A stretch of 64,000 nt of DNA. Origin: Carposina sasakii (lineage: Eukaryota; Arthropoda; Insecta; Lepidoptera; Carposinidae). Under the pieces are notes generated by a model. That model was given only the letters and a program-made list of their open reading frames with translations. It was not told the DNA's origin and did no database searches. The translations under genes and the position numbers were made by a program. This document shows, piece after piece, positions 39,601 to 49,992 of this stretch (its first letter is position 1; each line of letters starts with the position of its first letter). Location of the stretch: assembly GCA_014607495.2 (NCBI GenBank), contig CP053169.1, positions 8,990,001-9,054,000 of the forward strand, in the 5' to 3' direction.

Positions 39601-42600
39601 CTTCCTATATTTCCACTACACTGTTTCACGGATCTTACAAGTATGAGCCCACTGCCCATGTAATGGATGGATGGAAGGATGACCATGGGCTACTTCTTAC
39701 ATACGTACACGCAACATTGTTCCCAAAATGGGAAAACCAGATGACCGCAGGATTGTAAAGGAAATCCTGCAGCCACGTTTAGCATAGCGGGGCCAGATGT
39801 TAAAGATCAGTGAAGTTGCTAGCTTATCGCCTGAGGGAATGGGTTCTTATTCTCATGTTTTATTGTAGGTACTCGTACCTACACAGTAAAGTATTCACAA
39901 AATATAAAGTTGCCAACAAAGGAAATGTACAAAGACGTGCTTATCTCTTAAAGAGATTTCATCCAGCAAACCACTCGTGAAAGAGAAACATAAATATTTG
40001 AGTTCTTTAAGCGTAAGAGTTGTGAACAGCTAGAAGGCTTAAAAACCCACTAAATTCGGGTTCATAGCAAGAGCGTTAACAGCCACTAGTTTACAAAACA
40101 CAAATGCGCTATTTTTCATTCATGGCCACCTTGCCCACTTAAGATAAGTCGTTATCAATTGACACAATTATTTTCAATCTCTGTTCATAACAAGATGTGG
40201 CGTCATGTAAATATTTACAGCTATTTACCTAATATCTAACTAGTATCCGGCCACGGCGTCGTCCGCTTAAACTTTAGACTTCGCATTTCCTAGTAAACGC
40301 AAATTTTCTCTCACACAGTCCATCCAACACATCTTAGGATTACTTCTTTCTGTATAACCAGGGTATTTCCATAATTCTCGTCACATCCAAATCCTAATCT
40401 AGGAAAGCCCGCCGTTACAACCTCAATGAACTGGTTCAAATGAATTGGAAAAACAAACAAATTATGATAAAGACGCGTGAGGTGAGATTATCTACACATA
40501 GCAATTACTCGACAGTTAACGAATTAGGGAGATTAACCAATTACGGTTATTGTACTTACAGAAACGTTTGATAAATCTTCACCGAGTAGGTACCCGGCAA
40601 AGAGATGGGTGGCAGTTTTCATTGACAATATTATTCAGTGGTTGAGTGTCATTCATTGAAGATTGATATTATATAAGTAAGTACACAAACTTTGAATTTC
40701 AATTACCGAGAGGCGAAAACAAGCCATCTTCATATACATATACCAGAAAAGGTTCTTTGCGTATTTATTGATGATAACAAAATGCCGAGATTTTAGAAAA
40801 AATGGTACAAATGGAGCTAAGTAACCCGATTTTTGTTGTCTTCCACAAGCTAATTGTAGGATCACCGATTGAAAATACAAAATTCCACACGAGCTACGAG
40901 TATAAACACTTCACTCTACTCCACTAATTAACAGTTTTGTTTCCTGCCAGCTCTTTTTGTACTACCATACTTTTGTCTATGGATTTTTGGGGAAATTTAA
41001 ACCTTTGTTTGGAGATCTTTATGCGGAGTTTATTTAATCTTTTATCTGGTTTATTATGATGATATTAATTCATGTATCTGATTGCTCATCCGTTCTCAAA
41101 ACCTTCTTAGTTAAATTGTAGATATAGGTGTTATGGGTAACACTAGCAGAAAACCCATAATGGGTTATTATTACCCAACAATATTAGACTGGGTAAGGTA
41201 GAATCCCTTACTCCAAAAAATCTTCTAGTATGTATTATGGTTATAACTTATTTCAACCTAAGTCCACATTTAATGGAGAAGATAGATCGTATCGGCCACT
41301 GATGGGGGGTAGAACGCGATTTTGCCTATTGAACATAGTCACCACGCTGCAGGCGGGTTGGTGACCGCAGTTTGCAGTATAAGAGATTTGGACTATGTTG
41401 TCAATACGGGAGGCGCTGCTGCTCACCTCCCGGAGACCCTTAATCGCCTTGTAAGATACCCACGGGCAGGGGATACCTCCACTTGTCAGAATTTCATTTG
41501 CCATACTGGTCAACAGACATAATATTGTTTCTCATAATTTCATATGCCATGCTCACTTGTTTGCCATAATAGTCATATGCCAGAAACTTTGTTTTCCATA
41601 TCATCATTTGTCATAATCATTATAATCCATAATTATCATATGCCATATAATAATTTACCATAGAAATTGATTCTAGAAGTTCAAGCATAAAAAGGACGGT
41701 TTAAAATAATCGATGAATAGGTTTAGCTTCGGAGATGAACCTGGACAAGTTTGACCGGTAATGTTCAATCGACACCATCTTCATATACCGAGGGTGTTAG
41801 AAGTTGTTCAGAAGTATGTATACCTTGGGCAAATATTGCAGTTGGGTATTGAGGTCGATCAGACCTGCCATGACTTATGGAGCTAGACGTGGAACCGACG
41901 GTGACCGACATGTCTTGACTCAAAGAGCTTGGAAAGGTCAATGCTCGGAATCTCGCGAATGGACATTGCTGTATAGTCACCTAATATCATATGATTATCC
42001 GGCAGAAGACTGCCTAGTCTCGAAATGGCCTTCTTTGGCAGTGCCGACCACATCTGTTGTTTCGGTGGAGAAAAGGGGTTCTCGAATCCTCGTGCAAGCA
42101 TACGTTGGGCGCCCTCAACTTGTACCGATGCTTGGAGCACCTTCACTCGGCGGTAGTGACTATTATGAAAAATCGGGAGTATCGACTTCCATGTGGCGAC
42201 ACTGGGGGAGGCCTACGTCCAGAGTGGATTATACCAATATGCTTACGATACTTTAGCTTTTTTTGGGAGACCACGTCAGGCGGGGCACCGTTGGGTGATA
42301 CCAATGTGGCGCGTCCCCAGGTGGCGGATACCACCGGCTTGGTTTTTTTGTATAGTTTCACCAGAGGAGGGGGCTCAAACAGTCCCTCTTCGTATTTATT
42401 GGATAACAAAATGGAGATTTTAGTACAAATGGAGCCTAATGCATTTTGGTCTTCAGCTAATTGTAGCTTGAAAATACAAAATTCCACACGAGGGGAGTCG
42501 TTCACTCTACTCCACTACAGAGCTCTTTTTGTACTACCGTCTATGGATTTTTGGGGAAATTTAACCTTTGTTTGGAGATCTTTATGCGGAGTTTATTTAA

Positions 42601-45600
42601 TCTTTTATCTGGTTTAATGATGATATTAATTCATGATCTGATTGCTCATCCGTTCTCAAAACCTTCTTAGTTAAATTGTAGATATAGGTGTTATGGGTAA
42701 CTCTAGCAGAAAACCCATAATGGGTTATTATTACCCAACAATATTAGACTGTTTACCCGGGTTCATCTTCTAACCTGTATGGCATCACCATCAGCCTGTT
42801 GCAGTCCACTGCTGGGTATGCCACGATGGGACACAAGACTGCCATGTATTTGCCCATAGTCAAGCGGACCTGGGCAGGGTGGGTGGGAGGTTTGTATTTT
42901 GGAATGTTGTCAATACGGGAGGCGCTGCTGCTCACCTCCCGACCCTTAATACGCCTTCCCACGGGCAGGGGGATACCTCCACTTGCCAGAATTTCATTTG
43001 CCATACTGGTCAACAGACATAGCTCATAATTTCATATGCGGTTTGCCATAATAGTCATATGGAAACTTTGTTTTCCATATATCATGCTTGTGTGTCATAA
43101 TCATTGTAATCCATAATTATCATATGCCATATAATAATTTACCATAGAAATTGATTCTAGAAGTAGCATAAAATCGGTTTAAAATAATCGATGAATAGGT
43201 TTAGCTTCGGGATGAACCTGGACAAGACCGTCGAGTGGTGTAGCTAGAAGTTGTTCAGAAGTATGTATACCTTGGGAAATATTGCAGTGGGTAGACAACT
43301 TCGAGGGAGAAATCGCACCAGAAGAGTGCAGCTTGGGTGGGCAGCGTTTGGGAAGTTGCGTCATATCTTTGAGTCATCCTTGCCACAACGCCTCAAGTCG
43401 ACCAAGGCGATCAGTGCTTGTTCTACCAGTGCCATGACTTACGGGTGCCGAGACGTGGAACCTGACGGTGGGGCTGGCTCACCGATTGCATGTCACTCAG
43501 AGAGCTATGGAAAGGTCAATGCTCGGAATCTCGCGAATGGACAAAGTCCGAAATGAGATTATCCGGCAGACCAAAGTGACAGACATAGTCGGCGAAATGT
43601 AGCAGACTGACCGTGGCAGTGGGCCGGCCACATCTGTCGTAGAACCGATGGACGGTGGAGTGAATGGAGCTCGGCAAGCGTTGGGCGCCCTCCGCCAGAT
43701 GGACCGATCCGACTTAAAGATGGTAGTGACTGGATGGCAAAAACCGAGCGTGGCGTACAAGGCCTACGTCCAGCAGTACTGCAATATGCTGACGATGAGG
43801 TTTAGCTTTGGTTTGGGTAGGTTAGGTTAGAGTATGACAAACAACGCTAATGCTAATGGCTTTTTAGGATAAAGGCTCGATTATAGTGATAAGTAGGTAA
43901 GTATTAGAAATAAAAACAATTTTAAGTAAGCCATAATTATCATATGCTATCGAAATTTTAGAAAAAAGCATAAAATCGGTTTAAACTAATCGATGAATAG
44001 GCTTTGGTTTGGGTAGGTTAGCTTAGAGTATGATGACAAACAACGCACAAGCCAAGCGAGCGAAGCGAGCGTGCCGCGGGGACGGCCGACGAAGTGCCAG
44101 AATGCTAATGGCTTTTTAGTGTTTATAGTGATAAGTAGGAAGTATTAGAAATAAATATGGAAAACAATGCGTATAGCATTCGTATTATTATGGAATCTAA
44201 TTTTCGGGCAAACAAAGAGTATGACACATAAATATAATGGCAAATAAATTCGGACAAGTAAAATTCTGGCACATAAATATAATGGCAAATAACAAATTCG
44301 GGCAAATGAAATTCGGGCAAGTAAAATTCTGGCATATGAGTATTCGTGCATATAATTTTCGGGCAAACATGAAACACCCCACGGGCAGACATGGGGTGGT
44401 AGATTCTACTCTGCCGGCACCATACCAATTAGGTACTTAAAGAAAAGACCCAGTGTAATTCAGACGAATGTAATACCTCTCACGCTCAGATGCGACAAGC
44501 CGTTTAGGCTCTAGAGCAGGCTCAGTCTGTCCGAGTTCTGGCGCAGTCGGGTAAAAAGACAATTAATATTCTCATACTTTTTTATACTATATTCTATATG
44601 TTTGTAAAGCAAGTCAGGATTCTGCTTTTACAAATGTGAGGAGAAATACAATTTGTCAGTCAATATATTATTACAAAACAAATAACATCTGATATCGGCC
44701 GGCAGCATATTTATAGACGTCGATAACAAGAAATTATTTATGGAGCCCTACTATATTTTTCTCAATAAATCGGTTGACGATCTTATTTTTAAGTAAACAA
44801 TTTATTTTATTCAGTGGCTTAGGTGTTTGACCTAATTCTGTTAAATTAGGTATACCTACAGAGCATTTCAAAAGCGTTCCATTAAGAGATCTCATGATAT
44901 TCCAGGCTGGCTGATATGAGCATATTCAAGAAAATGAGATAGCCAGAAGTGCAGGATCACGAACGAGATCTCACGAGGCCACTTTTAGCACAGCCGGGCC
45001 AGATCAAGATCAGTACCAGTTGTTAGCTCATGTCCTGATAGATCCTGACTTTCACTCGACTCTTACTTTATAAAAATACAGTTCCCTTCCCATCACAGTT
45101 ACCTTAGTTATTTAAGCAACTTTATTACATATCTTGCATAGCAAAGGAGATAGCGTTCCCGAAATTCACAGAGCTATTAATAACAGATAAACTAAGATGT
45201 ACTGAAAAAAATAGGAATTAGGGCCAGGACTGAAGGAATAGGGCTGAAGTGGTTTGCAATCCCTTTTTACACACCAAGTAGAAACACTAGCCTTGTCTAG
45301 TTATTACTTAGTTCTGTGGGTTTGACGTTTAAAAGTGAGACATCTCGCTCTCACCAAATTCATCATACCGGTGCTGAATGTATGGAGATACCAGTATACA
45401 GACTAACGTAGAATAATACTGTTATGTTATAGTCACATGAATGAAATGCTCCGTAAGTAGGTAGGCAATCAGCTGATTTAATAAGTGTGAAGGTTGACGC
45501 TACTCAAGCGAATCGGTTCACGATTTCCATTTCGTGTGACAAATGGTCTTGACCGGCAAGGTAAACAAATAAATAGGTGAGTATCACTTATTTACCAAGT

Positions 45601-48600
45601 AAATAAGTAAATAATTTACTTAAGTGTCAGTCACGAGATCTATCTACCTATACGCATGTATTTATTCGTTTTCATCACTCTCGCCCCATAGATACAATAC
45701 TGATTGAACAGGCGAAAGGTTAATTAGTCTACACAAGATTCTAATCAAACCAATTTTTATCCCGCATAGCCTGTTATAGTTGTAAACTCAATAAAACCAA
45801 ATAAAACTAAATCAAAAGCGTGTGTGTATGCACGATATTTTCAAGAAACATGCTCAACATGCTCGACAGCAAGAAGTTTTCGTCTTGCTGCTGTCTAAAA
45901 ACTTATATGTGAGAATGGTTGTTAGTACGCAACTTTCAATCGATATAGATCCTAAACGGTTAGTCGAATCGAAAAATGTTGAGAGAAACCTAAAAAATTA
46001 TTTTTAAATACCTATTCAACGATACCCCACTCGATATAGTTTGTCGACTTTAATTTTTTTCATTTTGGAAGGGGAAAGTTCGCGCATGTGTACTTAGGAG
46101 CATAGATCTTATCAATTCTTAATAGGTTTTCAATAACTTATTTTTATGTAAATAGATATCTTTATAATTTCCATGTTTCACGTTAATTAATAATAAAAAA
46201 ATGTGTTGTGTTTTACAAACACTAAAGGTAGGTATAATAACCTTATAAAACAATATTAAGTAGATACAATATTACTTCTATGGATTCTGGATTAATAGCA
46301 GAGCTAGCTTGGATTTTTTAACAAAAAGTCAACATTTTTTTTTAACAAAACAACCAAAATAATAAACATTTTTTACTGCTCGCGAGTGTATTCAGGAGTA
46401 AGCGGGGACGTAAGCGCTGTGCGCGGGGAAGAGGTGCCTGATCAACCAATCATACGCTTCCCCGCCTCCGCGCCCGCACCTTACCACCAAATAGACCTTA
46501 TATTTTGTTTCTGTGTAGTCAAGGTCAATGTTCATAAAGTTTGCCCCGATCTGTACGTACTCTATACATCAAATAAAGTAAGTTTATGCCAAAAAAAATG
46601 CTGGGAACTTAAATTAAAAAAAAATCTTTACAGCTTGATCGGGCGAAATTTATAGTATCCAGTGTTGATGCTAGTTTTTTCATAGACAGATATTAACCCA
46701 GATAAGCCTACTGTCCTATATTTAGGACAGTAGAAATAAAAAAATATCAGAATACCTCTCTTTATCTAAGATTATTTAGTCTTATGATTTGCATAAGAAA
46801 CTTCAGCTTTATTAGAAATTTATTTATTTATATTATTCTAGCAAAATAATATAAATAAATTACGTATAACTTGTTACAAATACTAGCGTACTATATATAG
46901 GACAGTAGGATAATAGTTAGTTTCAGGCTTATCTGGGTTAATTATTTCTCGTGAAAAAATCTTGCTAAGCGCGTCTATGTGGATTTATACAGAAAAACGC
47001 AGTCTATTTACTCAATTTTGGACCCTAATATCTTGGGAACCAGACACTTCCCAGGTATGCTTCCATGGAGAAAAATGATCGTGATGATGAGGAGATTCCG
47101 TAGTTTTCGGGAACGTTGACGACCAAAAAACACCCATGTGCCAGCAGCACTGCATCCGTGCGAAGCCGGGGCGGGTCGCTAGTGTATGTATATTTCTTTG
47201 GCACGCTCAAGAGCCTAAGCGGCTTATTGCATGTGAGCTTGAAAGGTATCGTTAGATTTTTCTGTTAAAATTGAAATTTGTCTGTCGTGCGTGAGTGACA
47301 CTGGGTCACAATTTTTACGCAGTCGGGATTTTTCCATGTAAAAAGATTTAATATTCGTTTATTACTTTCCTGGAAGAAATCCGACAAGGAGACCGATAAG
47401 ATCTCAAAGGCGGATCCAGGGGGAGTAATGACCACCCGCTGGGGCCTTAGACCAGCTTAGGCAATGTTACAATTTTACGAGAGAGCGAAGTTCGCAAAGT
47501 TACCTAATTATGACAATCCCCTGACTCCCTGAAGTCTGGATCCGCACTTGCAAGGTCTTCTCCTTCCAACTACATCTAATCTTTTTCGTCAGTCTCATCC
47601 TTTCATTCATCCTCTCCACATGCCCAAACCACCTTAACATAGATAACAGGAATCTTCTTGATTTCAATTTTAACATGATAATAAATGATAAACTTACCTG
47701 CTTATATCTAATCTTTGGTGACGCTTGGTAAGCGGCCTCCAACTTTGGATTGTGCTGAGGTTTCTTTGGTTTCGTGCTCCTAATGCCGAGGGATCTCCCG
47801 AACGGTGCAAATATGTACCTGGGAAGATAGACGCGATATTACATATCATGGATATGAACCTGATATTAAACTGTATCAGGAGTTTGGCTATCACTGGGCC
47901 CTATAACAAACCCTCTGCTGACCCTCGGACGTGACAAACTAATGTACCTATACCTACGCAACATTATTTACACGGGCATCCAATGAATTTGCCACGGGCT
48001 TCGAACACTGTTACGCCCCTGCTAGTGCTCAGTAGGATAAGCACGAACCTTTTTACGCGCCATAACGCTATCGATTTGCCAGCAAAATGTCAGTTTGACC
48101 ATATCGTTACGGACTATCAAGAGGTTCGTGCTTGCCCCACAGAACTGACCCCATATTACCTTACTAGCCAAACAAACAAGCTACAACGACAAATTGTTCT
48201 TTATCGATTTCCTCCATTTTCACAGAGTCCACAGTGCTCATTACGAAAATCCGAATGAACAGGCATCGTCAATCAGTATAGAGGAATAAGATTGTGATCT
48301 TATAAGATGGATGCAGTATGAAAAATTTATATGTTTGATGTGATCGGTCTGCAGTGTCCGATGCCGACTTGTGGACACTTACCTTAAACCTTCTATTGAT
48401 AAATAAAAACATAATTTAGAATATTTGATTCCAAATTATGTTTTTATTTATCCTGCGAAATGATTGGCCATAAGTGCCACTGTATGACACATGCAGAAAT
48501 GTAAATGTTTTCAAACTTTATCTCTATTAAATTGAAGATTAATTTAATACATAAATGACTCACAGGTGTAAATGAAAAACATCTTTTGTTTTTTTTAGTA

Positions 48601-49946
48601 GCCGAGTAAAGGCCTCCCCGATTTGATTCAATCAAATTGATATAACTTTGCGATGAGGCATAGATTAATCGCATTCCTCAATCAACTTCCTGTCCGCAAT
48701 CTACAAACTACTACTACTACTACATTAGTTAGTTATCTAATCTCAAAGCATAAAAATAAATATAAATTTATTTAGCATATCTATAACCAATTATCGGATT
48801 AAATAATTAGGCTAAATTAAAACCGATAAGATAGATAGGTATGTGATTGGTATAAAACATAAATTCTGGATGGGACATTAACAAATCAAATTAAGTAATG
48901 TATCAGCACCAATACGCACAGGGCCAGCCCACCCATACGGCAAACGGAGCAGTCGCTGCAGGCACCAAATCCTAGAGGGTGCCTAAATGGTAAAGATATA
49001 ACTATATTAAACTTCCGAAACGGCTACCGATTTTCGTAGCATGCAATCAGGGTGGAGAATCAGGTTAAGGGTGGTCCACCCCTAAATTGGATACAGTATA
49101 CAAAAATACATACAATCATGAATTTTCACACCTCTAGGATCAACCCCTTTTACATGGCAAAACAACGTTTGCCGGGTCAGCTACTACTCGTATATATTAC
49201 TAGCAGCAAACAGGACAGGTGCCATGATTGAATCTCACTCTATTCTAAAATTTACTTCGGGCCAGTGCTGAATATGCACCCTAAATTTTTTATGAATGGA
49301 TAAGAGTACTTACCTAATTCTTATTTTTAGAGTAGGTATAAATATTTTGATCATACTTCACTGCAGATAAAAAGGACAAACTTTTATAGAAAGCTACAAT
49401 AACTAGTGATGAATATTATTAACAGACTACTTTTAAAGGAATAAAATAGAGTATTCGTTGATCATGGTGTATACGCAACTTATTCCTGGATTAAACTAGT
49501 GTTCTCCCAGTAAAAGGAAAAGCAATACCTATTTTTAAATAAAAGCCTACCCCTTCAATACCTAATTCTAGTAACAAGGTATTTGGAGTAACAGTTGTGT
49601 ACTACAAATAACAGTTTCTTGATTAACTATATAACGGTTCCATTGATAACACATGTGAGTAGCCAGCCAGGTGAATCACTGTGCGTGTTTACCATTGGGA
49701 ATATTGGCACAGTTTCATAAAAAAACTGTATCAAGTTCAAGAGTACTGGTTATAACAATATACTCACTTTTCAAGCGTATGCCGGATAAGTATAACAACT
49801 AACGCCATCGGGATAGGATAGAATAGATGCCTGTGATCATTGTATATCACAGGTTTATCAGGTCCAGGCGCTAATTGCTTCCAAGTTGTATTCGGAGGCA
49901 ACCAAACGTGCTCATTCCAAAACGTATCCAGTACATATCTTAGCAT
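30672..49946 (-). CDS. Ceramide synthase B (schlank/CerS-like paralogue), seven coding exons
   Basis: Second ceramide synthase, tandem to and in the same orientation as gene A. Exons, 5' to 3' on the minus strand: 49946-49768, 47818-47698, 34181-33960, 32950-32729, 31934-31816, 31557-31413, 30767-30672, coding 367 residues. Exons 1 and 3-6 match gene A in length exactly and all phases agree. The start is ATG at 49946; the longer frame upstream begins only with GTG. Exon 3 carries the Hox-like domain ([14 protein letters not shown]); exon 4 the Lag1 motif (FWQMFVHH, His 213-214; LHDCAD, Asp 241 and 244). Exon 4 differs from gene A at 10 of 74 residues by my count. The tail ends VANKK at TGA 30674-30672, again overlapping a donor consensus (GTGAGT). 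Both catalytic motifs are intact, so the copy is probably active; acyl-chain preference cannot be read from sequence. Intron 2 is 13.5 kb against 4.5 kb in gene A. Confidence 0.9.
30862..30970. mobile_element. MITE-E, short copy in intron 6 of CerS B
   Basis: Ends ttaggaccgatttt and aaaattggtcctta are complementary. It shares cagcatcaactttattatac and gataggctatctgac with the larger copy at 62330-62473; the left arm is partly deleted. Confidence 0.6.
31128..31402. repeat. SINE-like tail (31128-31243) followed by dispersed repeat piece (31250-31402)
   Basis: The first part contains attggtcagaagtggcacca and taagggataaaggcgtgatt, then (tgta)n. The second contains aaatcgagtcagtagtttcg and ends aatattagttagga, next to exon 6 of CerS B. 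Confidence 0.55.
35140..35765 (-). mobile_element. LINE (jockey-like) 3' end, 5'-truncated and frameshifted
   Basis: Minus-strand frame at 35629-35288 gives the C terminus of a non-LTR reverse transcriptase: [20 protein letters not shown], then [44 protein letters not shown]. Upstream codons (35762-35640, [20 protein letters not shown]) belong to the same protein in another frame, so at least one indel separates them. The 3' UTR has caacggtgcttaccatcagg and runs into an AT repeat at about 35130. A dead insertion in CerS B intron 2. Confidence 0.8.
35830..35925. repeat. Dispersed lepidopteran repeat, reverse copy
   Basis: Contains ctactttttatcccgggaaa and cgcggatggagtcgcgggcg, then tccactag. 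Same family as 15791-15976. Confidence 0.6.
36109..36180. repeat. 72-bp hairpin
   Basis: gtatctggggcaaga at the left is the exact reverse complement of tcttgccccagatac at the right. A second inner arm pair is ttaggc / gcctaa around taccact. Strong stem with a long loop. Confidence 0.55.
38598..38861. mobile_element. MITE-A, palindromic copy in intron 2 of CerS B
   Basis: Ends tacagggtgtaacagaaagg and ccttttgttacatcctgta, 264 bp, with the shared arms agctatgtaaatag and ctatttacatagct. Confidence 0.78.
38884..39200 (+). mobile_element. LINE reverse transcriptase C-terminal remnant split by a MITE
   Basis: The + strand reads [20 protein letters not shown] and [20 protein letters not shown], then ERTKWRS, typical of the tail of a lepidopteran LINE ORF2. 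A 105-bp element (39053-39157) interrupts just before the conserved 3' end tctgcctacccatatgggac at 39160-39179. Dead fragment. Confidence 0.55.
39053..39157. mobile_element. Mini-MITE, 105 bp, inside the LINE tail
   Basis: Terminal inverted repeats ggggtaagcacgaacct and aggttcgtgcttacccc are perfect; inner arms gtaacgctagc and gctagcgttac also pair. Second copy at about 48033-48138. Confidence 0.72.
39708..39842. repeat. Repeat D copy
   Basis: Contains gcaacattgttcccaaaatg, cctgcagccacgtttagcat and agttgctagcttatcgcctg, matching 16820-17036. Confidence 0.55.
41730..42249 (+). mobile_element. LINE ORF2 C-terminal fragment, unit 1
   Basis: Same insertion as 43208-43798, carried in the first tandem unit and more decayed. 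It begins after GGTTTAGCTT (41720-41729) and ends before a diverged actttagctt (42250-42259). Recognisable pieces include the gttcagaagtatgtatacct, gacttatggagctagacgtg and gaatctcgcgaatggac blocks. Confidence 0.65.
43208..43798 (+). mobile_element. 5'-truncated LINE fragment with 10-bp target duplication, unit 2
   Basis: Flanked by GGTTTAGCTT at 43198-43207 and 43799-43808; the 514-bp element at 58788 has this site uninterrupted (about 59042-59051). The + strand carries remains of the tail of an endonuclease/reverse transcriptase: [20 protein letters not shown], then LPQRLKS, then [18 protein letters not shown] codons, with several frameshifts. The 3' end is ctgacgatga. Long target duplication and 5' truncation fit target-primed reverse transcription. 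Confidence 0.75.
44925..45065. repeat. Repeat D copy
   Basis: Contains agtgcaggatcacgaacgag and tagcacagccgggccaga, a diverged copy of the 16820-17036 family. Confidence 0.45.
46546..47135. mobile_element. MITE-C copy interrupted by a nested MITE
   Basis: Contains gtacgtactctatacatcaa, ggcgaaatttatagtatcca, ccagacacttcccaggtatg and cgggaacgttgacgaccaaa, ending cacccatg. The break at its TTAA is filled by the 241-bp element at 46697-46937. Confidence 0.75.
46697..46937. mobile_element. piggyBac-type MITE, TTAA target duplication
   Basis: Starts CCCAGATAAGCCT and ends AGGCTTATCTGGG (13-bp perfect terminal inverted repeats), flanked by TTAA at 46693-46696 and 46938-46941. The empty site agatattaattatttctcg is seen in other MITE-C copies. 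Subterminal ctgtcctata...taggacag palindromes lie near both ends. Non-coding, 241 bp. Confidence 0.88.
47530..47665 (-). mobile_element. LINE reverse transcriptase tail fragment
   Basis: The minus strand reads [20 protein letters not shown] then KKIRCSW, the conserved C-terminal block of many insect LINE ORF2 proteins. It lies 33 bp downstream of exon 2 of CerS B, so it begins almost at the splice donor. Confidence 0.65.
48033..48138. mobile_element. Mini-MITE, second copy
   Basis: aggataagcacgaacctttt and gaggttcgtgcttgcccca pair as in 39053-39157; the inner arms are diverged. In intron 1 of CerS B. Confidence 0.6.
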
Positions 49947-49992
49947 GATTGACACTGGAAAATTCTAACAAGTCACTATATGTAAAAGCACC

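Larger units (their letters stand above)
40740..43850. repeat. Local tandem duplication, two diverged units of about 1.5 kb
   Basis: Unit 1 (about 40750-42250) and unit 2 (about 42390-43800) run in the same order: cgtatttattg..., gaaaatacaaaattccacac, tttttggggaaatttaa, ctgattgctcatccgttctc (41081 and 42638), the dispersed repeat with gggaggcgctgctgctcacc, the GGGATACC end of the Foldback-like element, then the LINE fragment. Unit 2 lacks many 2-20 bp pieces present in unit 1 and the reverse. Confidence 0.75.
41470..44379. mobile_element. Foldback-like (possibly Mutator-related) element with 9-bp target duplication
   Basis: Begins GGGATACC at 41470 and ends ACACCC at 44379, flanked by CACGGGCAG at 41461-41469 and 44380-44388. 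The flanks continue the repeat whose uninterrupted copy is at 13141-13405. Both ends are built from short degenerate units (tttgccata, catatgccata on the left; aatggcaaata, aattcgggcaa on the right) lying in opposite orientation, as in Drosophila Foldback elements. A second, 514-bp copy at 58788-59301 has the same ends. The inside has been enlarged by a LINE insertion and by tandem duplication. The region with cgagcgaagcgagcgtgccg is shared by both copies. No transposase is encoded. Confidence 0.75.
34182..47697. other. Intron 2 of CerS B, 13.5 kb, transposon-rich
   Basis: No host exon recognised. In order: repeat D pieces (34290-34400, 34866-34920), LINE 3' end (35140-35765), dispersed repeat tail (35830-35925), short hairpin (36109-36180), MITE-A (38598-38861), LINE tail split by a MITE (38884-39200), repeat D (39708-39842), Foldback-like element with LINE and tandem duplication (40740-44379), repeat D (44925-45065), MITE-C with nested piggyBac-like MITE (46546-47135) and LINE fragment (47530-47665). 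The stretches 36200-38590 and 45100-46500 show no feature I recognise. Confidence 0.6.

Noticed and set aside
41804..42617. 150-186 codon + strand ORFs
   Set aside because: They run across LINE debris and non-coding repeat in mixed frames; only short pieces match the LINE protein.
44123..44440. Overlapping ORFs with repetitive peptide on both strands
   Set aside because: They translate the short repeat units of the Foldback-like element's right arm; no protein is implied.
47530..47742. Treating the 80-codon minus ORF as one protein
   Set aside because: It is two things joined by chance: CerS B exon 2 with its donor at 47697, and a LINE tail fragment in the intron.
49947..49955. Upstream extension of CerS B by three codons
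   Set aside because: The extension starts with GTG; ATG at 49946 gives the same N terminus and exon length as gene A.
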